Positions 1 to 5,117 are shown, counted from the stretch's first letter. The stretch: 5,117 bases of DNA from Clostridiales bacterium (GCA_003457065.1 DMJQ01000020.1:3573-8689); one strand, 5' to 3'. Numbers and translations: made by a program. Notes: generated by a model from the letters alone, not told the origin.

Positions 1-1
1 A

Positions 2-997
2 GCCGTTATTATCATAGGAGACTTTACCGGAAAGATAGGCGATCCATCCGGAAAATCAAAGGGACGTAACGCCTTATCCGATGAGCAGGTAAAGGAGAAT
101 TCACGCACGTATTTTGAACAGATATTCAAGGTGCTTGACAAGGAGAAAACAACTGTCCGCTACAACAGTGAATGGCTGAGCAGACTGAATTTTGAAGATG
201 TTCTTAAACTTGCTTCCACCACCACTGTTGCCAGAATGATGGAAAGGGATGACTTTAAAAATCGGTTCAGCAATAATGTCCCCATAGGCATTCATGAATT
301 TTTTTATCCGTTGATGCAGGCCTATGATTCCGTCGCACTCAAAGCCGATGTTGAGCTGGGCGGAACCGACCAGACATTTAATATACTGATGGGGCGCACC
401 TTGCAGAAGTCTGTTGGCCAGCCACAGCAGATAGCAATATTTATGCCGCTTTTGGAAGGATTGGACGGTGTGGAAAAAATGAGCAAGAGCCTCGGAAACT
501 ACATCGGAGTTTATGAATCCGCCCAGGTGATGTTCAAAAAAGTTATGGAGATTCCGGATAAGTTGATTTTGAAATACTTTGAACTGGCTACAGATGAGCA
601 TCCTGACCATATAGAAGCTGTCAGGAAGGAACTGCAAGAAGGTAAAAATCCGAGGGATGTCAAGTATTCTCTTGCAAAAATTATTACCGGACTGTACCAT
701 ACAGAGCAGGAAGTAATTCAGGCGATGGAATACTATGATACGGCATTCGGCAAAAAATCGATTCCCGAACAGATACCTGAGCTTCATATTACAAAAGAGA
801 GTCAATTGGCCGAAATCATTCCGATGCTTGTGGAAAGAGATTTCGCATCCAGCAACGGAGAATTTAGAAGGCTGATTCAGCAGGGCGGAGTGCAGCTTAA
901 TCAGCGAAAGCTTGAGGATTATGATGCAATCCTGGTCAATGGGGATGTATTAAAAATCGGGAAAAAGCGTTTTGTAAAAATTGTAGTCGCTGAATAG
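2..997 (+). CDS. tyrS: Tyrosyl-tRNA synthetase, type 2 (TyrZ-like), 5' end outside the window
   Basis: Cytoplasmic class I aminoacyl-tRNA synthetase that charges tRNA-Tyr with tyrosine using ATP. The reading frame is open from base 2 to the TAG at 995-997 (331 residues seen). The family is usually a little over 400 residues, so roughly 75 N-terminal residues, including the HIGH-type ATP motif, lie upstream. Visible landmarks, numbered from the first in-window residue, are: [17 protein letters not shown] near 6-22; the tyrosine-pocket pattern Y102, Q106, D109; GGTDQ at 120-124; the KMSKS loop at 159-163 followed by LGNYIG; and a C-terminal S4 RNA-binding domain from about 284 to the end. The GDPSGK and [20 protein letters not shown] wording matches the type-2 bacterial subfamily rather than E. 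coli TyrS. The GTG at 131 is internal, because conserved sequence continues upstream of it. A terminator follows at 1035-1068. Any T-box leader would be outside the window. All visible catalytic motifs are intact. Confidence 0.97.
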   Translation, partial: AVIIIGDFTGKIGDPSGKSKGRNALSDEQVKENSRTYFEQIFKVLDKEKTTVRYNSEWLSRLNFEDVLKLASTTTVARMMERDDFKNRFSNNVPIGIHEFFYPLMQAYDSVALKADVELGGTDQTFNILMGRTLQKSVGQPQQIAIFMPLLEGLDGVEKMSKSLGNYIGVYESAQVMFKKVMEIPDKLILKYFELATDEHPDHIEAVRKELQEGKNPRDVKYSLAKIITGLYHTEQEVIQAMEYYDTAFGKKSIPEQIPELHITKESQLAEIIPMLVERDFASSNGEFRRLIQQGGVQLNQRKLEDYDAILVNGDVLKIGKKRFVKIVVAE

Positions 998-1034
998 CCG
1001 GGTAAATGTTAAGTAAATTATTGTATTGAATAAC

Positions 1035-1075
1035 AAGGGGCATACATCAACAGATGAACATGCCCCTTTAGTGTT
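1035..1075 (+). terminator. Hairpin terminator in the tyrS/mcp convergent gap
   Basis: A perfect 9-bp inverted repeat, AAGGGGCAT (1035-1043) and ATGCCCCTT (1060-1068), lies 38 bases after the tyrS stop. Inside the loop CATC (1045-1048) and GATG (1053-1056) can pair to lengthen the stem. The T-run that follows is weak (TTTAGTGTTT), so intrinsic termination is likely but not textbook. The same hairpin is 37 bases beyond the mcp stop on the other strand and may serve as a shared bidirectional terminator, although the - strand side also lacks a good T-run. Together with the mcp tail this accounts for the intergenic bases 998-1104. Confidence 0.65.
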
Positions 1076-1104
1076 TAATATAATCTTGTAAACCGTTTTT
1101 ATTA

Positions 1105-3201
1105 TTAAAACATTTCATTTTCGTAATATACGGATTCATTATCTTTCAATATAAATTTTTCCAGCAATTCATTTAAGGTTTGTGCCTGTGCGGATAATTC
1201 CTCGCTTGCAGCCGCACTTTCCTCTGCTGTCGCACTGTTTGTCTGCACTACTGACGAAATCTGTTCAATGCCTATGTTTACCTGAACGATGGATTGTGCC
1301 TGCTCATTGCTGGCATCTGCAATGTATTGGATAATATCGGAGGATTTTTCCGAACCTTGCACCACTTCCTGCAGAGATTTAGCTGTTTCGGATACAATTA
1401 CGGTTCCCTTTTTGATCGCATGCAATGCATTCTGGATAAGCTCTGAAGTATTTTTTGCGCTTTCAGCTGATTTTCCTGCAAGGTTTCGCACTTCATCTGC
1501 CACTACAGCAAATCCCTTGCCTGCCGAACCGGCACGCGCTGCTTCCACGGCTGCATTTAATGCGAGAATATTTGTTTGGAATGCGATATCATCAATGCTT
1601 TTTATAATTTTTTCAATCTGATTTGATGTATTGCTGATCTCATTCATTGCTTCAATCATGTCATTCATCAGCTGCTGGCTGCGAATAGTCGAGGCGTTGA
1701 CTGCGATTGAATAATCTTTTGCTTTGGATGCATTTTCTGCGGTTTGAGTTATTTGTGAGGAAATTTCATTAATAGTTGCGGATAACTCTTCTATGGAGCT
1801 TGCCTGTTCGGTTGCGCCTTGTGAAAGTGCCTGCGCTCCGCCGGATACCTGTTCTGAACCGGATGCAACCTGCTCTGATACTAAATTGATTTGCGATATG
1901 GTTTCATTGAGCATATCAGTTGTATTAACTAATGCTTCTTTAATAATTTCAAATTCACCATCATAAGCTTGAATGAAGTTCAGGTTTAAATTACCTTTAC
2001 CTATTTCGCCCAATAATTCTGAAATTTCGTTTATGTAATTAATGTGTGATTTCAATCTTTTAACCAAAGTGTTCATTGAAGCAGCCAACAGTCCGATTTC
2101 ATCCCTGGAATTAACATTGATATCTATGTCAAGATTGCCCTTGGCAAGCTGATCTGTAATGTCGGTAAGATTTTTCAACGGAATTATCATTTTTTTAATA
2201 CTTAAGCTCATGAGTGAAATTACCCCGGCTAAAATGATGATTCCAATTGCCACTACTGAATAAATTACTTTTCTTGAACTGCTTCTTAATTCTTTTTCCG
2301 ACGTGAATGAAGCCACCACCCAGTCTGTCCCTTCAACGGGGCTTGATACTCCAACACGATTAACACCGTCGATAGATATTTCCAAATCACTGTCGGTTAG
2401 GACTTTCTCGATTCCTTCAATATTTGTTTCATCAAGCATCTTGTAGTTGTTTTCAGGGTGGTTTCCGTCTGCCATGATAGTTCCGCAATTATGAACAAGC
2501 ATTGAAAAACCCGTTTTTCCAATTTTCATCTTTCCTAATATATCGCTGATAACCTCCTGAGATATATCAATACCGACTGTACCGATTATTTTACCTTCAC
2601 TGTTGTACAATGCTCTAACATTGCTTGTTATCATTGATTGTGTTGCAGAATTAACATATGGTGCGGTTTTGATAATTTTTCCTTCAGCTTTTACGGCATC
2701 CTGGTACCAGTCTCTCGTGGTCGGATCATATCCTTTGTTAATGGTGCTTTGCGGCCATCTGACATAACCACCTGCTTCGGTTGCTGCATATACATAAATT
2801 GAATCCGGATGTGTTTTTGCGAATTGATTAAAGACTTCGAAAATTTCCTGCTCAATGCCTCCGTTTTTTGATGGAGTCATATTTACATCTGAAATAGAAT
2901 TTTTATAATTAGTTATTGTACTATCTGCTTTAATTACAGTAGGATTTGTCGCCAGCATATTAATATTTTCATCTAATTTTGTATAAAAATTGTTAATGTA
3001 ATTTTCAACAATGTCCAGTTGATTTACAGCAGTATCCTTAAAATCCAGATAAGCATTTCTATCAATTTGTATAGCCAGAATAAACAGAATTAAAACCAAA
3101 CCAATAAAGAACAACCCTGCTGAAAGTGATATTAATTTAAATTGAATACGGTCTTTTAATGCTATATTGCTTTTCTTTACTTTTCTTGCAAATTTACTCA
3201 T
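1105..3201 (-). CDS. Methyl-accepting chemotaxis protein with dCache sensor domain
   Basis: Transmembrane chemoreceptor that passes ligand binding to CheA/CheW and so controls swimming bias. In order along 698 residues: a basic N-terminus (1-22); transmembrane helix 1 (about 23-46); an extracellular double-Cache sensor (about 47-312); transmembrane helix 2 (about 313-334); HAMP (about 335-387) and a second HAMP-like linker (about 388-440); and the cytoplasmic signalling coiled coil (about 441-683). The hairpin tip is highly conserved ([20 protein letters not shown] at 539-558, then [15 protein letters not shown]). Methylation-type sites with paired EE are visible at 471-472, 660-661 and 667-668. 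The sensor carries Y158, R163, W165, Y166 and D212, resembling the amino-acid-binding dCache motif. There is no C-terminal CheR-tethering pentapeptide. The ATG at 3201-3199 is preceded by AAGGAG (3217-3212) at 10 nt spacing, which fixes the start. The gene stands alone, transcribed from a leader containing a c-di-GMP riboswitch, so its expression probably tracks the motile/sessile switch. Confidence 0.96.
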   Translation of the reverse strand: MSKFARKVKKSNIALKDRIQFKLISLSAGLFFIGLVLILFILAIQIDRNAYLDFKDTAVNQLDIVENYINNFYTKLDENINMLATNPTVIKADSTITNYKNSISDVNMTPSKNGGIEQEIFEVFNQFAKTHPDSIYVYAATEAGGYVRWPQSTINKGYDPTTRDWYQDAVKAEGKIIKTAPYVNSATQSMITSNVRALYNSEGKIIGTVGIDISQEVISDILGKMKIGKTGFSMLVHNCGTIMADGNHPENNYKMLDETNIEGIEKVLTDSDLEISIDGVNRVGVSSPVEGTDWVVASFTSEKELRSSSRKVIYSVVAIGIIILAGVISLMSLSIKKMIIPLKNLTDITDQLAKGNLDIDINVNSRDEIGLLAASMNTLVKRLKSHINYINEISELLGEIGKGNLNLNFIQAYDGEFEIIKEALVNTTDMLNETISQINLVSEQVASGSEQVSGGAQALSQGATEQASSIEELSATINEISSQITQTAENASKAKDYSIAVNASTIRSQQLMNDMIEAMNEISNTSNQIEKIIKSIDDIAFQTNILALNAAVEAARAGSAGKGFAVVADEVRNLAGKSAESAKNTSELIQNALHAIKKGTVIVSETAKSLQEVVQGSEKSSDIIQYIADASNEQAQSIVQVNIGIEQISSVVQTNSATAEESAAASEELSAQAQTLNELLEKFILKDNESVYYENEMF

Positions 3202-3211
3202 ATTTGTCTCT

Positions 3212-3217
3212 CTCCTT
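3212..3217 (-). promoter_or_regulatory. Ribosome binding site of the chemoreceptor gene
   Basis: AAGGAG read on the - strand, within GAAGGAGAGAG, with 10 nt before the ATG at 3201-3199. It is the only good Shine-Dalgarno match near the N-terminus and supports the 698-residue start. Confidence 0.85.
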
Positions 3218-3317
3218 CATGTCGATTACGCCGGCAGTATGCCTCATTTCAGAAAATATCTGCCTGCATTATGACTGCTAACATTGTTTTGCAAAATTTT
3301 GTTTAAATTACAATGCT

Positions 3318-3347
3318 TTATGTTTTTACAGAATAGTTATTATTCAT
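3318..3347 (-). CDS. Possible 9-codon leader ORF between riboswitch terminator and mcp
   Basis: Read on the - strand, AAAGGGGA is followed 8 nt later by an ATG (3347-3345) opening a nine-codon ORF, MNNNYSVKT, that ends in TAA at 3320-3318. It starts about 30 nt past the terminator T-run, so it would exist only in read-through mRNA. The peptide has no recognisable family and no regulatory codon run. It could be a translated leader peptide, or a chance ORF in AT-rich leader. The ribosome binding site is the only supporting evidence, so confidence is low. Confidence 0.2.
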   Translation of the reverse strand: MNNNYSVKT

Positions 3348-3376
3348 TATTGATTCCCCTTTCTTATTTTGGCCAC

Positions 3377-3411
3377 AAAAAAACGAGCAGAGCATAGAAG
3401 TACTCAACTCG
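3377..3411 (-). terminator. Intrinsic terminator forming the riboswitch expression platform
   Basis: On the - strand a 28-nt hairpin (3411-3384) begins CGAGTTGAGTA and ends TGCTCTGCTCG. The outer pairs are CGAG/CTCG; after a G-U pair and one mismatch, GAGTA pairs with TGCTC including a wobble. It is followed at once by seven T residues (3383-3377), the signature of rho-independent termination. It starts about ten bases after the aptamer core ends and lies about 175 nt upstream of the mcp start, so it can only be a leader terminator that decides whether RNA polymerase reaches mcp. No clean antiterminator helix is visible, so the sequence alone does not say whether ligand turns expression on or off. 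Confidence 0.85.
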
Positions 3412-3413
3412 GT

Positions 3414-3490
3414 CAAAATTTGCAACTGGCTGACTTCGTGAGTCCCTATAGCTTTGCGTCACCCAATTGCTTGGGGTTTGCCAAAATTTT
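3414..3490 (-). ncRNA. c-di-GMP-I riboswitch (GEMM-I aptamer)
   Basis: Ligand-binding aptamer in the 5' leader of the chemoreceptor mRNA, - strand. Hallmarks in order are: GGCAAACC (3482-3475); a perfect 5-bp hairpin CCCAA-GCAA-TTGGG (3475-3462) with a GNRA tetraloop; the invariant GACGCAAAGC (3460-3451); a short hairpin GACT-CACGA-AGTC (3444-3432); and AGCCAGTTGC (3431-3422), whose TTGC closes the basal helix with GCAA, flanked by A/T tracts able to extend it. By alignment from memory to the Vibrio Vc2 structure, the ligand-contacting G20 corresponds to 3482 and the intercalating A47 to 3455. A G at position 20 predicts c-di-GMP rather than cGAMP recognition. A promoter ends about 8 nt upstream and an intrinsic terminator follows. 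GEMM-I riboswitches are known to control motility and chemotaxis genes, consistent with the downstream mcp. A covariance-model search (Rfam GEMM/c-di-GMP-I) would settle it. Confidence 0.93.
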
Positions 3491-3497
3491 TCCGTTA

Positions 3498-3526
3498 ATT
3501 GTAAAGCAGTTTCATAAAAATGTCAA
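3498..3526 (-). promoter_or_regulatory. Sigma-A promoter of the riboswitch-mcp transcript
   Basis: Read on the - strand, a perfect -35 TTGACA (3526-3521) and -10 TACAAT (3503-3498) are separated by exactly 17 nt. The predicted start is near 3491, so the transcript begins essentially at the first base of the aptamer's basal helix. The leader would be about 290 nt long. No flagellar sigma-28 pattern was seen, suggesting that the riboswitch rather than the flagellar hierarchy provides the regulation. Confidence 0.85.
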
Positions 3527-3559
3527 TACTTTTCGCGGTTTCTATTGTTTATGTGGGTT

Positions 3560-3588
3560 AGCATAACAAAATAAAGTTGAAAATTCAA
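3560..3588 (-). promoter_or_regulatory. Possible weaker upstream promoter for the mcp leader
   Basis: On the - strand, TTGAAT (3588-3583) is separated by 17 nt from TATGCT (3565-3560), each matching consensus at four of six places. Farther up, TGGTATAAT (-10 at 3641-3636) resembles an extended -10 but has no convincing -35. Either could add minor transcription into the same riboswitch leader. Such matches are frequent in AT-rich DNA, so this is only a candidate. Confidence 0.25.
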
Positions 3589-3673
3589 TGAATTTATTTT
3601 TGTCTTGCTTTGAAAGAATTAACTATAACAGCAATATTATACCATAAATATATGCAAAGTGTATAATTATTTT

Positions 3674-3689
3674 ATGAGTTACGACTCAT
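3674..3689. repeat. Short perfect palindrome ATGAGT-TACG-ACTCAT
   Basis: Two 6-bp arms (3674-3679 and 3684-3689) around a 4-base spacer lie in the gap between the yeiH terminator and the mcp leader promoters. A TATAAT (3662-3667, + strand) lies just to its left but has no recognisable -35. It could be a small operator or chance. The rest of 3589-3715 shows AT-rich DNA without a supported gene. Confidence 0.3.
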
Positions 3690-3715
3690 GTGCTATTCAA
3701 GAGCAGAATATTGTG

Positions 3716-3758
3716 AAAAAATAGAAAGATTGGCTGAATTTGAAGACAAATCAGCCAA
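3716..3758 (-). terminator. Intrinsic terminator of the yeiH-like gene
   Basis: On the - strand, starting 28 bases after the yeiH stop, TTGGCTGATTTG (3758-3747) pairs with CAAATTCAGCCAA (3742-3730) around the loop TCTT, giving 12 bp with a single bulged T. A T-rich tail TCTTTCTATTTTTT (3729-3716) follows. The strong stem plus T-run is a good rho-independent terminator and isolates yeiH transcription from the mcp leader downstream. Confidence 0.78.
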
Positions 3759-3785
3759 AAAATTTGTTGAGTTTCAAGGAGCCTC

Positions 3786-4778
3786 TTATATGTGCAGTAT
3801 TGTATATTGCACAATGAGGGATGTGACGGCTAATGCCGCCCAGCAGCTTAAACCAAGCAGAATGGGTTTCCAGCCGTTTTTTATGAGCTTGACGATATTT
3901 GTATTCAGACCGATCGCAGCCATGGCCATAACAATCATAAATTTGCCAGACTGCACAAGAAGACTTGCAGATTCTGACAGAATAAGGGAAAATGTCCTCA
4001 TGACAGAAGCGGCTATAAAGACAAGCACAAACCACGGAAAAATTTTTGAAAATTTATAGTCTGATTTGCCATCTTGTGTTTTTCTGCCGGAATTATATAG
4101 TGCAAGCACAAGTGTCACGGGAATAATCATAAGTGTTCTTGTGAGCTTGACGATAACCGCCAGATTTCCGGATGCGTCACTGAATGTGTATCCTGCCGCA
4201 ACCACAGAGGATGTGTCGTTAACCGCGGTTCCCGCCCAGAGTCCGAAGTTGTAGTCACTCATGTTTAGCAGGTGTCCAAGAAACGGAAACAGGAATGCAG
4301 CTATTACATTAAACAGAAAAATTGTTGAAATAGAGCTTGCAACTTCTTCGTCATCAGCATGTATAACCGGGGCTGTGGCGGCAATTGCAGAGCCGCCGCA
4401 TATGGCCGTTCCTACTCCTATCAGGATATTTGTATTTTTTTCCACCTTCAATGCCTTTCCGACGAAAAATGCTGTGCTAAAGGCAGCGGTAAGCGTAAAA
4501 AGCATCAGTACAAATGTCTGGCTTCCTACTTTAAAAACATTAAAAAGATTCATGTCAAAACCAAGCAATATAATTGAGTATTGGAGCAGTTTTTTTGAGG
4601 TGTATGATATTCCGCTTTCAACCGACGAGGGCCTTTTCCAAATCGCAAGAATCATTCCAAACAGAATTCCAAGCACCGGGCTCCCGATTATGGGGAACAG
4701 CTTTCCCAATATCCATGCGGGAATTGCTATGATGACTGTAAGTATAATACCGGGTATCTTGTCTGATATTTTTTTCAT
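3786..4778 (-). CDS. yeiH: YeiH/UPF0324-family membrane protein, putative sulfate exporter
   Basis: Polytopic inner-membrane protein of the UPF0324 family, annotated in databases as putative sulfate exporter. The transport substrate is not firmly established for most members. The 330 residues are mostly hydrophobic, with about ten predicted membrane segments (roughly 8-30, 32-47, 64-80, 86-108, 116-138, 146-170, 204-228, 247-266, 279-297, 304-327). Family motifs are clear: GVGTAICGGSAIAATAPVI at 121-139, GLWAGTAVNDTSSVVAAG at 179-196, KLTRTLMIIP at 211-220 and AAIGLNTN at 287-294. Length is normal and no frameshift is seen. The ATG at 4778-4776 gives MKKISDKIPG, a typical family start, but lacks a close Shine-Dalgarno; the strong AAGGAG lies 38 nt upstream (see the leader entries). 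It is transcribed divergently from a LysR-type gene, as with yeiE-yeiH in enterobacteria, suggesting control by that regulator. The symbol denotes family membership, not proven orthology. Confidence 0.92.
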   Translation of the reverse strand: MKKISDKIPGIILTVIIAIPAWILGKLFPIIGSPVLGILFGMILAIWKRPSSVESGISYTSKKLLQYSIILLGFDMNLFNVFKVGSQTFVLMLFTLTAAFSTAFFVGKALKVEKNTNILIGVGTAICGGSAIAATAPVIHADDEEVASSISTIFLFNVIAAFLFPFLGHLLNMSDYNFGLWAGTAVNDTSSVVAAGYTFSDASGNLAVIVKLTRTLMIIPVTLVLALYNSGRKTQDGKSDYKFSKIFPWFVLVFIAASVMRTFSLILSESASLLVQSGKFMIVMAMAAIGLNTNIVKLIKNGWKPILLGLSCWAALAVTSLIVQYTILHI

Positions 4779-4789
4779 TTGATTACTTA

Positions 4790-4813
4790 TGATGTATTAA
4801 GGATAATACATCA
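4790..4813. repeat. 10-bp inverted repeat in the yeiH leader
   Basis: TGATGTATTA (4790-4799) and TAATACATCA (4804-4813) are perfect inverted repeats around a 4-base spacer. In yeiH mRNA they would form a hairpin between the strong AAGGAG (4822-4817) and the yeiH ATG (4778). In DNA they are a symmetrical site of the kind a dimeric regulator binds. A related GTATTATC (4839-4846) lies nearby. The sequence does not decide between an RNA and a DNA role. Confidence 0.7.
4797..4811 (-). CDS. Four-codon leader ORF upstream of yeiH (MYYP)
   Basis: On the - strand the best ribosome binding site in the region, AAGGAG (4822-4817), stands 5 nt before an ATG (4811-4809). That ATG opens ATG TAT TAT CCT TAA, four codons then stop. 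It is in the same frame as yeiH, whose ATG follows 18 nt after the stop. It may be a translated mini-leader feeding ribosomes to yeiH by reinitiation. Alternatively it is incidental, with the Shine-Dalgarno serving yeiH across the folded hairpin. Placement is exact, but translation is unproven. Confidence 0.35.
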   Translation of the reverse strand: MYYP

Positions 4814-4816
4814 ACT

Positions 4817-4829
4817 CTCCTTCTTCCTT
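4817..4829 (-). promoter_or_regulatory. Displaced purine-rich ribosome binding site in the yeiH leader
   Basis: AAAGGAAGAAGGAG-type purine tract on the - strand whose AAGGAG core (4822-4817) is 38 nt from the yeiH ATG, too far for direct use in a linear mRNA. Folding the 24-nt hairpin 4813-4790 would leave about 14 nt between them. Immediately before the yeiH ATG there is only AAGTAATCAA, a poor match. Confidence 0.5.
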
Positions 4830-4863
4830 TGTTGCCGGGTATTATCAGCACACCGGCGAATTA

Positions 4864-4892
4864 AGTATATATCTTGACAATACATAAGTAAA
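4864..4892 (-). promoter_or_regulatory. Predicted yeiH promoter
   Basis: On the - strand, TTTACT (4892-4887, four of six consensus) is separated by 17 nt from TATACT (4869-4864, five of six). Transcription would start near 4857 and give an untranslated leader of about 80 nt containing a GCCGG/CCGGC stem (4857-4834), the ribosome binding site and the 10-bp hairpin. The promoter overlaps that of the divergent lysR gene. Confidence 0.5.
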
Positions 4893-4902
4893 ATAATATT
4901 AT
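4874..4902 (+). promoter_or_regulatory. Predicted lysR promoter
   Basis: TTGACA (4874-4879) is separated by 17 nt from TATTAT (4897-4902), giving a start near 4909 and a leader of about 40 nt. The -35 hexamer lies within the yeiH promoter spacer on the other strand, so polymerase or regulator binding at one promoter should affect the other. A nearby TATAAT (4905-4910) is 25 nt from the -35 and is badly spaced. Confidence 0.65.
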
Positions 4903-4914
4903 CTTATAATAGCA

Positions 4915-4930
4915 ATAAGCAATTACTTAT
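4915..4930. promoter_or_regulatory. Candidate LysR-type operator ATAAG-N6-CTTAT
   Basis: ATAAG (4915-4919) and CTTAT (4926-4930) form a dyad around CAATTA, located between the predicted lysR start site and its ribosome binding site. The same half-site wording recurs: ATTACTTAT at 4782-4790 and 4922-4930, and inverted ATAAGTA at 4884-4890 between the two promoters. LysR-family proteins bind interrupted dyads in such divergent regions and often repress their own gene. The assignment rests on position and symmetry only. Confidence 0.35.
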
Positions 4931-4947
4931 TTAACGGGGGCTTAGGA

Positions 4948-5117
4948 TTGACATTAAGACATTATCAAATATTTGTTGCAGTATGCGACGAAATGAATAT
5001 GACTGCAGCAGCACGCATTCTTTTTATATCACAGTCTGCTGTGAGCCAGGCGATATCTGAAATGGAAATATATTATGATGTACGGTTGTTTGAGAGACTG
5101 TCACGGAAACTATATCT
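4948..5117 (+). CDS. LysR-family transcriptional regulator, N-terminal part only
   Basis: The first 56 residues of a LysR-type regulator; the gene runs off the window. The typical N-terminal winged helix-turn-helix is visible: MTLRHYQIFVAVCDEMNMTA at 1-20 in the usual LysR opening, the recognition region ISQSAVSQAISEME at 27-40, and the wing RLFERLSRK at 46-54. The effector-binding domain, normally about 200 residues further on, is missing only because of the window edge. The start is a TTG (4948-4950) preceded by GGGGG (4936-4940) at 7 nt. The in-frame ATGs at codons 16 and 18 would delete the first conserved helix, so TTG is preferred. It is divergent from the yeiH-like gene with overlapping promoters, so it probably regulates yeiH and itself. 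In enterobacteria the comparable YeiE regulator neighbours YeiH; the ligand here cannot be read from the sequence. Confidence 0.93.
   Translation, partial: MTLRHYQIFVAVCDEMNMTAAARILFISQSAVSQAISEMEIYYDVRLFERLSRKLY

Noticed and set aside
131..133. GTG as a possible start for the tyrS reading frame
   Set aside because: The same frame continues upstream with the conserved [17 protein letters not shown] segment, so the gene starts outside the window.
101..805. Long - strand ORF opposite tyrS (234 codons)
   Set aside because: Antisense shadow of a strongly conserved synthetase; the protein is unrelated to any known family and lacks a ribosome binding site.
1525..1560. Ser in place of the usual Glu at the chemoreceptor tip (AGSAGKGF)
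   Set aside because: The tip otherwise matches the family closely and this variant is common in Clostridia-type receptors as far as I recall, so it is not evidence of a defective receptor.
3233..3264. GGCAG/CTGCC inverted repeat just upstream of the mcp ribosome binding site
   Set aside because: Only 5-bp arms with a 22-base loop and no T-run; too weak to call a terminator or a ribosome-binding-site sequestering hairpin.
3285..3302. Second partial riboswitch-like sequence (AAAATTTTGCAAAAC on the - strand)
   Set aside because: It resembles only the first bases of the aptamer; the GNRA hairpin, the GACGCAAAGC core and the 3' strand are absent, so it is not a tandem aptamer.
3369..3566. 65-codon + strand ORF across the mcp leader
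   Set aside because: It lies entirely antisense to the riboswitch, terminator and promoter, has no ribosome binding site, and its product resembles nothing recognisable.
4066..4782. + strand ORFs opposite the yeiH-like gene
   Set aside because: They are shadows of a gene whose - strand product has clear family motifs and membrane segments.

Overview
The window reads as an ordinary chromosomal stretch of a low-GC Gram-positive bacterium, most likely a motile member of the Clostridia. The grounds are AT-rich intergenic DNA, strong AGGAG-type ribosome binding sites, sigma-A promoters close to consensus, a type-2 (TyrZ-like) tyrosyl-tRNA synthetase, a Clostridia-style chemoreceptor and a c-di-GMP-I (GEMM-I) riboswitch. 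The assignment is an inference from style; no marker gene fixes genus or species. Nothing looks mobile: there are no insertion sequences, phage genes, CRISPR repeats or RNA genes other than the riboswitch.

Layout: (1) 2-997, + strand, the 3' three quarters or more of a tyrosyl-tRNA synthetase gene, followed by a hairpin terminator in a short convergent gap. (2) 1105-3201, - strand, a complete 698-residue methyl-accepting chemotaxis protein with a dCache-type extracellular sensor. (3) 3202-3785, a 584-base non-coding region. Its right part holds the transcription terminator of the next gene. Its left half is a full regulatory leader for the chemoreceptor, read on the - strand: a TTGACA/TACAAT promoter, a c-di-GMP-I riboswitch aptamer that begins almost at the predicted transcription start, an intrinsic terminator as expression platform, about 170 nt of further leader, then the gene's ribosome binding site. 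(4) 3786-4778, - strand, a YeiH/UPF0324-family membrane protein (putative sulfate exporter family). (5) 4779-4947, a divergent control region with overlapping promoters and several inverted repeats. (6) 4948 to the window edge, + strand, the N-terminal DNA-binding part of a LysR-family regulator.

How the parts work together: the chemoreceptor appears to be controlled twice. Its expression should respond to intracellular c-di-GMP through the riboswitch, and its signalling should respond to an extracellular ligand, probably an amino acid judging by the dCache motif. The yeiH-like and lysR genes form a classic divergent regulator/target pair, comparable to yeiE-yeiH of enterobacteria.

The most interesting spots are the complete promoter-aptamer-terminator module in front of the chemoreceptor gene, and the odd yeiH leader. 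In that leader a strong ribosome binding site serves a four-codon ORF that is in frame with, but stopped before, the real start, and a 10-bp hairpin lies between them. No wholly new system is evident.
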